In this document: piece after piece, positions 16,468-24,565 of the stretch
Layout: each line of letters starts with the position of its first letter
Position numbering within the stretch: the stretch's first letter is position 1
Origin: Acidobacteriota bacterium
GTDB taxonomy: Bacteria; Acidobacteriota; Thermoanaerobaculia; Multivoradales; J023
Assembly: GCA_029263315.1 (NCBI GenBank)
Contig: JAJCXR010000054.1
Location: 124,001 to 188,000 of the forward strand
Length of the DNA: 64,000 bases
Direction: 5' to 3'
Translations under genes and position numbers: made by a program
The notes under the pieces: generated by a model
The model's database searches: none
What the model saw: the letters and a program-made list of their open reading frames with translations, nothing else
Told to the model about the DNA's origin: nothing

Positions 16468-19400
16468 TCAGCTCAAACCAAGCTGCTTGACCAGGTAGGA
16501 CAGGGCCTGCCGGCTGAGGCCCAAGATGCGAGCTGCCTCGGCTCGGTTGCCACCGCTCTTGTCGAGGGCCCCCGCCACCAGCTGCCGACGAAGGTTTTCG
16601 ACCCGGAGATGGTAATCCCCCTGGCGGATGGGACGACATTCCGGAAGCTCGAGGTGCTCGGCCGCGATTTCACCGCCATCGGACAGGGCAGCGGCCACCT
16701 CCAAGACGTTGGTGAGCTCACGGACATTGCCCGGCCAGTCATGGGTCTGAAGTCGCCTCTTGGCCTCCGCCGAGAGATGGAGATGGGGCAAGTGACGGCG
16801 CTGAAGCTCGATGAAATGCTCGGCCAGGAGCACGATGTCGCGGCCACGTTCTCTGAGCGGCGGCAAAAGCACGGTGGCCACCTTGAGGCGGAAGAACAGA
16901 TCCTGACGGAATTCCCCGGCGCTGACCATGGCCTCGAGATCGCGGTGCGTGGCGGCGACCACCCTGGCGTCCACCTTGCGCGTGAAGCTTTCACCGACCC
17001 GCCGCACCTCGTTCTCCTGCAGCACCCGCAGCAGCTTGCCTTGGGCAGCCAGGGGCAAGTCGCCGATCTCATCGAGGAAAACGGTACCGTCCTTGGCGGA
17101 TTCGAAGATGCCCGCTCGGTCACGGTCAGCGCCGGTGAAGGCGCCCCGTACATGGCCAAAGAGATCGGATTGAATCAAGCTTTCCGACAGGGCAGCGCAG
17201 TTGACCGCCAAGAAAGGCCCCTCCCGACGCCGACTGCGATGGTGGGCCAGACGCGCCGCCAATTCCTTACCGGTGCCGCTCTCTCCCAAGATCAACATCG
17301 GTAGCCTACCCGTCGCCAAACGCTCGATACGCTGGATGGCGTCCCTCAGGGCTGGGCTCTCCCCGATCATGCCGCCGGTAGCCACACGGGGCAGTGTTTC
17401 GCACTCCACCTCCGCGCCGCTCAGACGCGGCCGCATCAACCGACCGAGGAGCCGCAAGAATGCCCCGGCCGTTGGGTCTGCCGACCCGACCTGCAAGCGC
17501 AGCACTCCGGGACCACACGGGGTTTCGAGCTCTTCCCCCTGCTCGTTGCCAGCCAGCAGCACCGTCTCCCGGCCCCCTTGCAGCAAGCTGAGGCGGGCAC
17601 CGCCATATCCAGAGGCGTCCAGGAGCTGAGCTGCATCGGCCCAGTCCGGTGCCGAGACTTCGAGGAAGGCGTCCAAGGCCAACCAAGGGCTCAAGGAACG
17701 ATACTCCAGACGCTCTGCCATGGAGTCGGCACCGCAATCGCGTAGCACGGCGATCGCCCGTCGGACTTCGGAGGGCGGCACCGACCCCGGCAGGATCAGC
17801 TCGCCATCGAAAACCAATCGGGCGGCACGAAACGGCTCGAGCCGACGGCTGCTCCGCCAGAGAGACGGCGGGGGATGCTCCGACTCCAGCAAAGCTCCCC
17901 ATAGCTCGGCCCAAGGCCCTTCGCAGGCCACTCGCTTCGCTTCGTCCGTACATCCACCCAAGGCCAACACCGCCGGTCGTTCTTCCTCGTCGAGCTCCCA
18001 AAGCTGCTGCGGGTCGACCCGCTCTAGGCAGCTTCGGGCCTCCTCGACGCGCCCTAGCCACCCATAGGCCCGGGCGGAAAACAGATCGAAGACTTGGCGT
18101 CGGTCGCCGATGGCATCGTCGCTGCAGTGTCGCATCGCCTCCGAGCAGCGGGCCAAGGCGGCCGTGGAGCGGCCTTGGGCGAGCTCAAAACGCACCCAGA
18201 GCTCCAGATCATGCACCAGGCCCCTTTCGTTCTTCGATCGCCGATTGGCGGCGGTCGATGCTTCCAGAATGGTCTCGACCCCTGCAAAGCGGCCACGCCG
18301 GATGCGCACTTCCGCCAGGTTGTAGAGCGCCAGGGTCGTTCGACCGGGCCCTTCGCTGTGCCGCAACAGGCGTACCGCATGGCGGCAAGCCCGCTCAGCC
18401 CCCGCCAAGTCGCCGGCGGAAGCCCGGACGATGGCCATGTCATTCCACAGGCGCCCCGCCTCCACCGGTGCCAGGCGTCGTCGTTGTAGCTTCAGGGCCT
18501 GCCCCAGATGCTCGACGGCGCGCAGGGAATCGCCGCTCGCCCTGGCCCACAGGCCGGACAGATGATGCCAGCGGCCCGCCAAGGACTCGTCTTGGCGGGC
18601 CGGTTCCGCCTCGTCGAGGTGGCGTCGCATGGCCGACCAATCTTCGCGGTCCCAAGAGGCGGCGGCGGCGAGCAACGCAGCCTGCGGTTTGAGACTTCCC
18701 TTGGCCGCTGTCCGGCAACGGGCCACCCAATCCCCGATGGCATCGTCCTGACGGCGGGCCGCCAAAATCCGAATCGCCACCTCCCCCAGACGCAGCAATT
18801 GCTCGGCGCTCAGGTCCTTGGCCTCGGCCCGCCGCAGGGTCTTGAAAGCGGCATCGATCTCACCGAGATAGGTCTGACACCACAAGCGCAGGAGCAGTGC
18901 CTCGAATCGCTGGTGCCGGGCCAGGACTTCCAAGGCTCGGCGGTAGCGCCCGACGGCCACTAAGCAACGCCCCAAGGCCAAGGCGGCCTGGGCACCGCTG
19001 GGAGGGCTTCGACGCCAGGCGGCGACAGCCCGTTCCCAGTGCCCGGCGGCCGCCAGGGCCATCGGGTCCTCGTCCCACTCACCTTCCCAGAGCTGCCGAG
19101 CTTGCGGCGAGCCCAAGGCCCCTTGCACGTCCTTAAGCTCCGCCCCAAGGCGCAGTAATCTGGCGCTGACCTGACGGGGCGCCACCAGGCTGAGCCGCCG
19201 TTCTCCGTCCGCCCGCTCGATGACCCCTACCAACGTGGAACGGGAGGCGGCAAAGCCCTCCTGCCAGAGAAACGGCGCCTGTTCCATGATGTCGACGATG
19301 GCGTCCTCGGCCGACACCGGGGTCAGGGTCTGGCGCCAGGATTGAAGAAGACGGCGGGCCGCACGGCGCGCTTCCCCCCGACCGGCGATTTCCGATTCGC

Positions 19401-19704
19401 TCTGAAAGAGGCTCAAGAGCAAGTACACCAGTTGCACCTGCACCAGCTCACGGGCTCGTCCGGGCTGCACAGGGTGGACCGCCAAGCGCCCCTGGGGCGT
19501 CAGTTGTGCCCGCCGCCATCCCTTGGCCAAAAAATTGCCCGAGGCTTCCAGATGACCGAGAAGCGCCGCCCCTTCGAGGACCACCGCCAAACGCTGTCGG
19601 TCGGTGAGACGGGCTTGCAAGAGAGTGGTCCCCCCTTCCACATCGCCTGTCACAGGATGGATCAAACGGCGGCGGCGCTGCACGGGGGAACCGTCTTCGA
19701 TCAT
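16468..19704 (-). CDS. TPR-repeat sigma-54-dependent AAA+ transcriptional activator with Fis-type HTH
   Basis: At 1078 residues this is about twice the size of ordinary NtrC-family activators. Residues about 1-230 are an uncharacterised sensor-like part. Residues about 230-600 are Ala/Leu/Arg-rich helical repeats of TPR type (for example ALALGRCLVAVGRYRRALEVL). A non-repetitive region of about 170 residues follows. The AAA+ domain has Walker A GESGTGKE at about 807-814, the sigma-54-contacting loop GAFTGA at about 854-859, Walker B TVFLDEIGD near 875 and an arginine-rich RQDLFFRLKV segment. The C-terminal Fis-like HTH (NRAEAARILGLSRQALSYLV) binds DNA. It lies 14 bases after aroA. The input signal is unknown, and the TPR region suggests protein or peptide binding rather than phosphorylation. 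Confidence 0.9.
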   Translation of the reverse strand: MIEDGSPVQRRRRLIHPVTGDVEGGTTLLQARLTDRQRLAVVLEGAALLGHLEASGNFLAKGWRRAQLTPQGRLAVHPVQPGRARELVQVQLVYLLLSLFQSESEIAGRGEARRAARRLLQSWRQTLTPVSAEDAIVDIMEQAPFLWQEGFAASRSTLVGVIERADGERRLSLVAPRQVSARLLRLGAELKDVQGALGSPQARQLWEGEWDEDPMALAAAGHWERAVAAWRRSPPSGAQAALALGRCLVAVGRYRRALEVLARHQRFEALLLRLWCQTYLGEIDAAFKTLRRAEAKDLSAEQLLRLGEVAIRILAARRQDDAIGDWVARCRTAAKGSLKPQAALLAAAASWDREDWSAMRRHLDEAEPARQDESLAGRWHHLSGLWARASGDSLRAVEHLGQALKLQRRRLAPVEAGRLWNDMAIVRASAGDLAGAERACRHAVRLLRHSEGPGRTTLALYNLAEVRIRRGRFAGVETILEASTAANRRSKNERGLVHDLELWVRFELAQGRSTAALARCSEAMRHCSDDAIGDRRQVFDLFSARAYGWLGRVEEARSCLERVDPQQLWELDEEERPAVLALGGCTDEAKRVACEGPWAELWGALLESEHPPPSLWRSSRRLEPFRAARLVFDGELILPGSVPPSEVRRAIAVLRDCGADSMAERLEYRSLSPWLALDAFLEVSAPDWADAAQLLDASGYGGARLSLLQGGRETVLLAGNEQGEELETPCGPGVLRLQVGSADPTAGAFLRLLGRLMRPRLSGAEVECETLPRVATGGMIGESPALRDAIQRIERLATGRLPMLILGESGTGKELAARLAHHRSRRREGPFLAVNCAALSESLIQSDLFGHVRGAFTGADRDRAGIFESAKDGTVFLDEIGDLPLAAQGKLLRVLQENEVRRVGESFTRKVDARVVAATHRDLEAMVSAGEFRQDLFFRLKVATVLLPPLRERGRDIVLLAEHFIELQRRHLPHLHLSAEAKRRLQTHDWPGNVRELTNVLEVAAALSDGGEIAAEHLELPECRPIRQGDYHLRVENLRRQLVAGALDKSGGNRAEAARILGLSRQALSYLVKQLGLS

Positions 19705-19717
19705 CGGAGCACTCCTC

Positions 19718-21013
19718 TCAGACTTGGACCCAGGCCTCCAAGTGTTGCCAAAAATCCGGGTACGACTTGGCGACCACCAGCGGCTCGACGATCGACAGGC
19801 CCGGACGCCGTAAACCGACCAAAGCCATGCTCATGGCGATGCGATGGTCACCGTGGCTGGCCACCTCGACCGGCTCGCCAGGGGGCGGCGAACCATGCCA
19901 AATGCCTTCGATGCGCAGCCCATCCGCCATCTCCTCCACCGGCACACCGACGGCGCTCAGCTCCCGGTGCATGGCGCTCAGGCGATCGGATTCCTTGTGG
20001 CGCAGGTGGGGAACGTTGCGAATCACCGTCGTGCCCTCAGCGAAGGGGGCCAGGGCGGCCAAGGTCGGAACTTGGTCGGGGATGTCCGCCAGATCGGCGT
20101 CGACGGCGCACAAGGGGCCTCCCCTGACCCGCAGATGATCTTCGGCCCAGATGACTTCCACGCCCATCCGGCGCAGCACGTCGAGGAATCGTTTATCACC
20201 CTGGCGTGAGTCCCGCCGCAACCCGCGAAGCACCACCTCACCGCCGCTGACGGCCGCCGCGGCGGCGGGATAAGCGGCGGCGGAGAAATCCGCCTCGACG
20301 GTCACCTCGCCACCGGTCAGGCCACCCGGTAGCACTCGATAGGCACCGCCGTCGAGCCGTTGCACCGTGCCGCCGAGGTCGGCGATGGCGTCCAAGGTGA
20401 GGTCGACGTAGGGCTCTGAGATCAGAGCTCGAAGCTCCACTTCGAGCCCTCGGGGTGTCGCTAGTCCGGCCATCAGCATGGCCGAAAGAAATTGACTGGA
20501 GGCGCCAGCATCGAGACGAGCTCGCCCCCCTCGCAAGCTGCCGCCGAGGATTTCCAGCGGCGGCAGCCCTGGCTCCCCCAGACACCGGATCTCGGCCCCC
20601 AGCTGTCGCAGCGCATCGATCAAAGGCGCCGCCGGGCGCTGGCGTAAGCGTTCGATGCCGTCCAGGCGCCAGGTGCCGGGCACCACGGTCAAGGCGGCGG
20701 TGAGAAAACGCATCATGGTGCCACCGGCGCCGCAGAAGATCTCACCTTCCCCACCCCGCCCAGAGGCATCGATGCGCACCGACTCGGCTCGACGTTCCAC
20801 CGAGCAGCCACATATCTCGAGGGCTCGCAGGTAGTGGAAGGTATCTTCCGAGACCAAGGGATGATGCACCGCTAGCTCCAAGCCACCCAAAAGTGCCAGG
20901 TTGAAATAGCGCTGGGTGATGCTCTTGGAGCCGGGAAGACGCGACCAGGGGCCGCGGGGCGCCATGCCGACATCCAGCGTCCGGAGCGGACGCAGCGTTT
21001 GCTCACTTTGCAC
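19718..21013 (-). CDS. aroA: 3-phosphoshikimate 1-carboxyvinyltransferase (EPSP synthase)
   Basis: AroA joins phosphoenolpyruvate to shikimate-3-phosphate in aromatic amino acid synthesis. The 431-residue length fits. The motifs are LPGSKSITQRYFNLALL near residue 28 (phosphate-binding Lys-Ser), GAGGTMMRFLTAAL near 95, RQRPAAPLIDALRQLGA, SSQFLSAMLMAG, and HKESDRLSAM and GDHRIAMSMALVGL toward the C-terminus. The N-terminal PGSKS and the AGGTMMR loop differ from the commonest PGDKS/NAGTAMR forms. It is followed by the TPR-sigma-54 regulator, an unexpected partner. Confidence 0.93.
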   Translation of the reverse strand: MQSEQTLRPLRTLDVGMAPRGPWSRLPGSKSITQRYFNLALLGGLELAVHHPLVSEDTFHYLRALEICGCSVERRAESVRIDASGRGGEGEIFCGAGGTMMRFLTAALTVVPGTWRLDGIERLRQRPAAPLIDALRQLGAEIRCLGEPGLPPLEILGGSLRGGRARLDAGASSQFLSAMLMAGLATPRGLEVELRALISEPYVDLTLDAIADLGGTVQRLDGGAYRVLPGGLTGGEVTVEADFSAAAYPAAAAAVSGGEVVLRGLRRDSRQGDKRFLDVLRRMGVEVIWAEDHLRVRGGPLCAVDADLADIPDQVPTLAALAPFAEGTTVIRNVPHLRHKESDRLSAMHRELSAVGVPVEEMADGLRIEGIWHGSPPPGEPVEVASHGDHRIAMSMALVGLRRPGLSIVEPLVVAKSYPDFWQHLEAWVQV

Positions 21014-21197
21014 GTGATTCCCTATTCATTGTCGAGCTTTCTCTGTGATGGACAGTGTATCTCTACTCGTCAGAAGACCCAAATTGGCAAGCGATGGAGA
21101 TTTTGCCGCTCAAAGCCGCCTCCCCGGGCGCCGGCCCATGGTATAAGTCAAAGGGTCCGCGCTCCGACGGACCTAGCGCTTCAAATAAAGGAATCCC

Positions 21198-22592
21198 ATG
21201 ACCCATAGTTACTCATCACGCTCCTCCAAACCGACCGGACGGCGCTGGCTCCTCTTGGTGCTGTTGCTCGTTGCGCCACTGCTCGCTATGGCACTTTTCC
21301 GTGTCGGACCACCCCCGGGGCTCGAGATCACGGCGGATCGGCCCGGCATTGGCCCCAGCACCCGCATCGACATCAGCGCCGTCGAGTCGACCCGGGGCCT
21401 GTCCTCCCTGACCCTGACCTTGATCCAAGGAGACCGGCAGGAGATCTTGGTGCAAGAAGACTTCAACCCCCGTCCCTTCTGGGCCTTCTGGGGCTCCAGG
21501 ACGCAGCAATACGACGGCTACGTGGAGGTCGGCAGCGAGACCCTCGACGATCTCGAGGTGGGACCGATCACCCTGCGCTGGACGGCTGGACGCGCCGCCA
21601 CCTGGTTGCGCCACCCGGCCCCCGTGGTACGCGATCTGGAGCTCGAAGTCGACCTCACCCCGCCGTCCTTGCAGGTCACCTCGGACCAAGTGATCATCGA
21701 TCAAGGCGGTTCGGCAGTGGTGGTCTACCGGGTGGACGACACCGCGGTGCGGGATGGTGTGGAAATCGACGATCATTTCTTTCCCGGAAGACCGTTGCCC
21801 GGATCGACGACAGCAGAGCACTTCGTTTTGTTCGGTGCTCCCCACGATGGGACCGACAGCGACAATATTTACCTGACCGCCGTAGATGCTTTGGGAAACC
21901 GCCGGTCGGTGCCCTGTGTCGACATCTACCGCAGCCGTCCGATGACCCATGACGTGATCGAGCTGGATGAAGGTTTCATGGCCAAGGTGGTGTCGGAGAT
22001 CGTCTCTCAAACACCCGACATCGAAGCGGCGCCGGACCTGCTCAGCGGCTATCTTCGGCTCAACGGCGAGCTGCGCGGCACCAATAGCCAACAACTGATC
22101 GAGCTCTCCCAAACATCGGAAAGCAGACGCATGTGGCGTGGCGCCTTTATCCAGCTACCCAATTCGCGGGTCATGGCGCCCTTTGCCGACCGCCGGATCT
22201 ACCGCTTCGAAGGTCGTGACGTCGACCAGCAGGATCATCTCGGATTCGATCTGGCATCGGTCCGTAAGGCGCCGGTGCCGGCCGCCAACGGGGGGCGTGT
22301 CGCCCTCGCCAGATACTTCGGGATCTACGGAAATACGGTGGTGCTAGATCACGGCTACGGCTTGATGAGCCTCTACTCCCATCTGTCGAGCCTGGAGGTG
22401 GAGGTGGGCCAAGAGGTGGCCCAGGGGGATATTTTGGGGAAAACGGGCAAGACCGGCCTGGCGGGGGGCGATCACCTGCACTACTCGATGCTGCTCTGGG
22501 GCATGCAAGTCAATCCCCTCGAATGGTGGGATCGACACTGGATCGAGCAGCGGATCGCGCCCCATGTCGGTGAGCTGCTGAGCGACGGCTGA
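21198..22592 (+). CDS. M23 family metallopeptidase, secreted or membrane-anchored
   Basis: The 464-residue protein has a basic N-terminus and one hydrophobic segment (WLLLVLLLVAPLLAMALF, residues about 15-32), so it is exported or anchored to the inner membrane. A long N-terminal region of beta-type segments precedes a C-terminal LytM/peptidase M23 domain. That domain has the zinc ligands in HLGFDLAS near residue 350 and the catalytic HLHYSM near 430. M23 enzymes cut peptide cross-bridges of peptidoglycan, or act as regulators of amidases. AAAGGAAT lies just before the ATG. It is divergent from aroA across a 184-base gap. Confidence 0.9.
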   Translation: MTHSYSSRSSKPTGRRWLLLVLLLVAPLLAMALFRVGPPPGLEITADRPGIGPSTRIDISAVESTRGLSSLTLTLIQGDRQEILVQEDFNPRPFWAFWGSRTQQYDGYVEVGSETLDDLEVGPITLRWTAGRAATWLRHPAPVVRDLELEVDLTPPSLQVTSDQVIIDQGGSAVVVYRVDDTAVRDGVEIDDHFFPGRPLPGSTTAEHFVLFGAPHDGTDSDNIYLTAVDALGNRRSVPCVDIYRSRPMTHDVIELDEGFMAKVVSEIVSQTPDIEAAPDLLSGYLRLNGELRGTNSQQLIELSQTSESRRMWRGAFIQLPNSRVMAPFADRRIYRFEGRDVDQQDHLGFDLASVRKAPVPAANGGRVALARYFGIYGNTVVLDHGYGLMSLYSHLSSLEVEVGQEVAQGDILGKTGKTGLAGGDHLHYSMLLWGMQVNPLEWWDRHWIEQRIAPHVGELLSDG

Positions 22593-22630
22593 AGGTACGG
22601 GCCAGTGGTCATCGGCGTCGGACCGGGAGG

Positions 22631-22915
22631 TCAGTCGCGCTGGCCCCGCAACTGAGCCACTTTTTCATCACGGTCGTTGTCGATGCGTTGGCGCTGACGC
22701 TTGAAATCGTCCAGCTCCTGCTCCCTCTCGACCGAGGACGCTGCTTTGCTCAGCCTTTGGCGATGCATGATCTCCAATTCGGCGACCTTGGCTTCGGCAC
22801 GTCGTCGTACCTCGGCCATCTGGGCCCGCACCTGGTCACTGACCGCGCCTTCGCGGGGACGCTCGATGCCTTGCTTTTCCATTTGCTCCAAGGCGAGCTC
22901 GTAGGCGGATTTCAT
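22631..22915 (-). CDS. Small conserved coiled-coil protein
   Basis: This 94-residue charged protein begins MKSAYELALEQMEKQG, a start I recognise from small hypothetical proteins in several deep-branching bacterial phyla. It continues as a nearly continuous Glu/Arg/Gln-rich helix (QVRAQMAEVRRRAEAKVAEL, then EREQELDDFKRQRQRI). It has no signal peptide, membrane segment or cysteine. The function is unknown, and a scaffold or nucleic-acid partner role is possible. A stable hairpin lies 22 bases before its start. Confidence 0.65.
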   Translation of the reverse strand: MKSAYELALEQMEKQGIERPREGAVSDQVRAQMAEVRRRAEAKVAELEIMHRQRLSKAASSVEREQELDDFKRQRQRIDNDRDEKVAQLRGQRD

Positions 22916-22936
22916 GGCGATAAACTAACACAAGAA

Positions 22937-22966
22937 ACGGCGGGAACCCATGAGGTTTCCCGCCGT
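22937..22966 (-). terminator. Stable hairpin upstream of the small coiled-coil gene
   Basis: ACGGCGGGAA and TTCCCGCCGT pair perfectly over ten bases, with two further pairs beyond a bulge. On the minus strand it is followed by TTTCTTGTGTT, a weak U-tract. It could end read-through from the transcript upstream or act as a leader hairpin for the gene at 22915. Confidence 0.5.
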
Positions 22967-23054
22967 CCATGGCCTGCTGGCGGCTTGTGATGGCGGAGCA
23001 TCACCGGGCCCCCGTGAAGGGCTCGGCTAATATTCAGAAGGCGTTTGTCGAATC

Positions 23055-23108
23055 AAAAAAGGTCCACCGGCCCCATTCCCCAGGGAGGGAAAGAAACGGG
23101 GCCGGTGG
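23055..23108 (-). terminator. Strong intrinsic terminator
   Basis: CCACCGGCCCC (23064-23074) pairs perfectly with GGGGCCGGTGG (23098-23108), and an inner TTCCC/GGGAA pairing is also possible. On the minus strand the stem is followed by ACC and six Ts (23055-23060). This is a textbook Rho-independent terminator for leftward transcription. Confidence 0.85.
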
Positions 23109-23285
23109 CTCGGGAAAATCGACAAAGCGCCGAATCTCTGACGTTGAGGATCCACCACGCCCTTGCGGAGAGCGCACCGGCACCGCGGCGACGAGGGCTC
23201 GGCGGCGTTGGGGGCCAGTCTTTTCGGCGGTCGTTGGCATATCGACATCTCCGGGATGACTCGGGTGGTGCTTGTGTGGCGAACA
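23055..23285 (-). ncRNA. Candidate structured non-coding RNA of about 230 nt
   Basis: A consensus promoter would start transcription near 23285, and a perfect-stem terminator ends it near 23055. The only reading frames inside are a 68-codon frame from the ATG at 23240 with GGAG eight bases upstream, and a 73-codon frame from the nearby ATG at 23248. Both read straight through the terminator stem and resemble nothing known. Internal pairings such as CACCAC with GUGGUG and GAUCC with GGAUC suggest folding. It lacks the conserved cores of RNase P RNA, tmRNA and SRP RNA. It could be a 6S-like or lineage-specific RNA, or the mRNA of a small protein. Confidence 0.4.
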
Positions 23286-23291
23286 GGGATC

Positions 23292-23319
23292 ATTATATAG
23301 ATGAATCTAAATATGTCAA
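23292..23319 (-). promoter_or_regulatory. Consensus sigma-70 promoter (TTGACA / TATAAT)
   Basis: On the minus strand TTGACA is separated from TATAAT by 16 bases, with no mismatch in either box and an AT-rich spacer. Full-consensus promoters are uncommon in GC-rich genomes and usually drive stable RNAs. It is the strongest promoter sequence I found in the window. Confidence 0.8.
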
Positions 23320-23363
23320 CACGCAATGGGCCGTGCCCCTTGCGCCGTTCAGACCACGGGCTG

Positions 23364-23801
23364 TCAGGGCCGGGGATCGTCCTCGGCTGAACCATTCGGG
23401 CCAGGGCCGGGAGCGGTGTGCTTTGGGGCCAGATCTCCCCAGCGACTGCGCACCAAGTAGTCGACGGCGATGCAGACCCCCATGCGATGTGGCATGGTCC
23501 AGATCAACGGCACCACCGTCACCACCACCAAAAAGACGCCGAAGGTCCAGCTATCGGAACGGAAGACAAGAAATACGGCGATGATCAACAGGCCGATGAA
23601 GACCCGATCGCCGATCAGCCATAGGGCCCAGGTATCCCCGGGGTTGACCTCAAAGGCCAGCTGGCAACGGTCGCAGCCGCGGCGCAGGGTGAAGAAGCGG
23701 GCGAATAGGCGGTCACCGCCGCAGCGTGGACAGCGACGTGCCCAGCCGCGCCTCAAGGCCGGCCACACGGACCTCTCCTCGATCGATGTTTCGGCGCCCA
23801 T
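23364..23801 (-). CDS. DUF983-like membrane protein with zinc-ribbon motif
   Basis: From the ATG at 23801 the protein has 145 residues. The N-terminal half carries ARRCPRCGGDRLFARFFTL followed by RGCDRCQ, which are paired CxxC motifs of a zinc ribbon and match the DUF983 family. Two hydrophobic stretches follow (ALWLIGDRVFIGLLIIAVFLV and TFGVFLVVVTVVPLIW). The C-terminus is Pro/Gly-rich and polar. An in-frame ATG at 23903 would add 34 unconserved residues and would push into the region needed by the divergent sigma factor, so I prefer the shorter form. The function is unknown. Confidence 0.75.
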   Translation of the reverse strand: MGAETSIEERSVWPALRRGWARRCPRCGGDRLFARFFTLRRGCDRCQLAFEVNPGDTWALWLIGDRVFIGLLIIAVFLVFRSDSWTFGVFLVVVTVVPLIWTMPHRMGVCIAVDYLVRSRWGDLAPKHTAPGPGPNGSAEDDPRP

Positions 23802-23947
23802 CTGCACAGTATTCCAGATCGTCGACGGAAAAGTGCTCCCACGGCGAACCTTTTGCCGACCTTCTCCGTCATAGAAGTGAAAGTCACCGGCAGATGCGGT
23901 CACAGATGCAGTAGCAAATTCGGCAGCTCCCCAAAAGTCTTTTGATC

Positions 23948-24565
23948 ATGCCATCCACCCCACCCAATCCCGACCTCTTCCTGGCCCGACGTGCCGCCAA
24001 GGGCGACCCTGCGGCCTGGGATCAGGTCATCGAGCTCTACGGCGAGCGCATCTACAACCTGGCCTTGCGTTTCACCGGCCAAACGGCCGAGGCCGAAGAC
24101 TTGACCCAAGACATCTTCCTCAAGCTCTATCGACAGTTGGATCGCTATCGCGGCGACGTCCCCTTGATGGCCTGGGCCCTGAGGTTGTCTCGCAACCTGT
24201 GTATCGACCGCTATCGCCACCTGCGCAGCCGTCACTTCGGGCAGACCTTGGGGGAAGAAACACTGGCCGTGCTGGCCGCCGAAGGGGACCCGCAACGCCA
24301 CTACCAGCAGGCGGAAAACCGCCGTCTGGTGCATAGAGCCCTAGCCAAGATGTCCGACGGCCAGGCCATGGTGGTCATGCTGCGGGACTTGCAAGGATTC
24401 ACTTACGAAGAGATGGCAACCTACTTCGAGGTTCCCATCGGCACCGTCAAGTCACGATTGAACCGCGCCCGGCAGCAACTGGTGACCATCCTCGGGGGGC
24501 TCGTCGACGACTCCAACGTCAGCACCTCCCAAGACTCCGACCCAGCCCAGGTGCTCTCATGTTGA
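23948..24565 (+). CDS. ECF-type RNA polymerase sigma factor
   Basis: The 205-residue protein has sigma region 2 (LALRFTGQTAEAEDLTQDIFLKLYRQLDRY, with region 2.4 residues LSRNLCIDRYRHLRSRH) and region 4 (MVVMLRDLQGFTYEEMATYF then VPIGTVKSRLNRARQQL), and no region 1 or 3. It is therefore an extracytoplasmic-function sigma factor. ATG 23948 is preferred to a TTG two codons earlier. It overlaps the next gene, a zinc-finger membrane protein, by seven bases, the usual sigma/anti-sigma layout. No autoregulatory promoter could be identified by eye. Confidence 0.9.
   Translation: MPSTPPNPDLFLARRAAKGDPAAWDQVIELYGERIYNLALRFTGQTAEAEDLTQDIFLKLYRQLDRYRGDVPLMAWALRLSRNLCIDRYRHLRSRHFGQTLGEETLAVLAAEGDPQRHYQQAENRRLVHRALAKMSDGQAMVVMLRDLQGFTYEEMATYFEVPIGTVKSRLNRARQQLVTILGGLVDDSNVSTSQDSDPAQVLSC

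Larger units (their letters stand above)
22916..23363. other. Intergenic region with an orphan promoter-terminator unit
   Basis: This 448-base gap has no convincing protein gene. From right to left on the minus strand it holds a consensus promoter (23292-23319), a GC-rich segment of about 180 bases, a perfect-stem terminator (23055-23108), a small GTGATG/CATCAC hairpin near 22987-23003 and the hairpin at 22937-22966. The layout suggests an independent short transcript. Confidence 0.7.

Noticed and set aside
23034..23240. 68-residue protein in the orphan transcript
   Set aside because: It has a fair ribosome-binding site, but its last third is encoded by the terminator stem and the sequence resembles nothing; a non-coding RNA fits better. 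Kept as an alternative, not as a gene.
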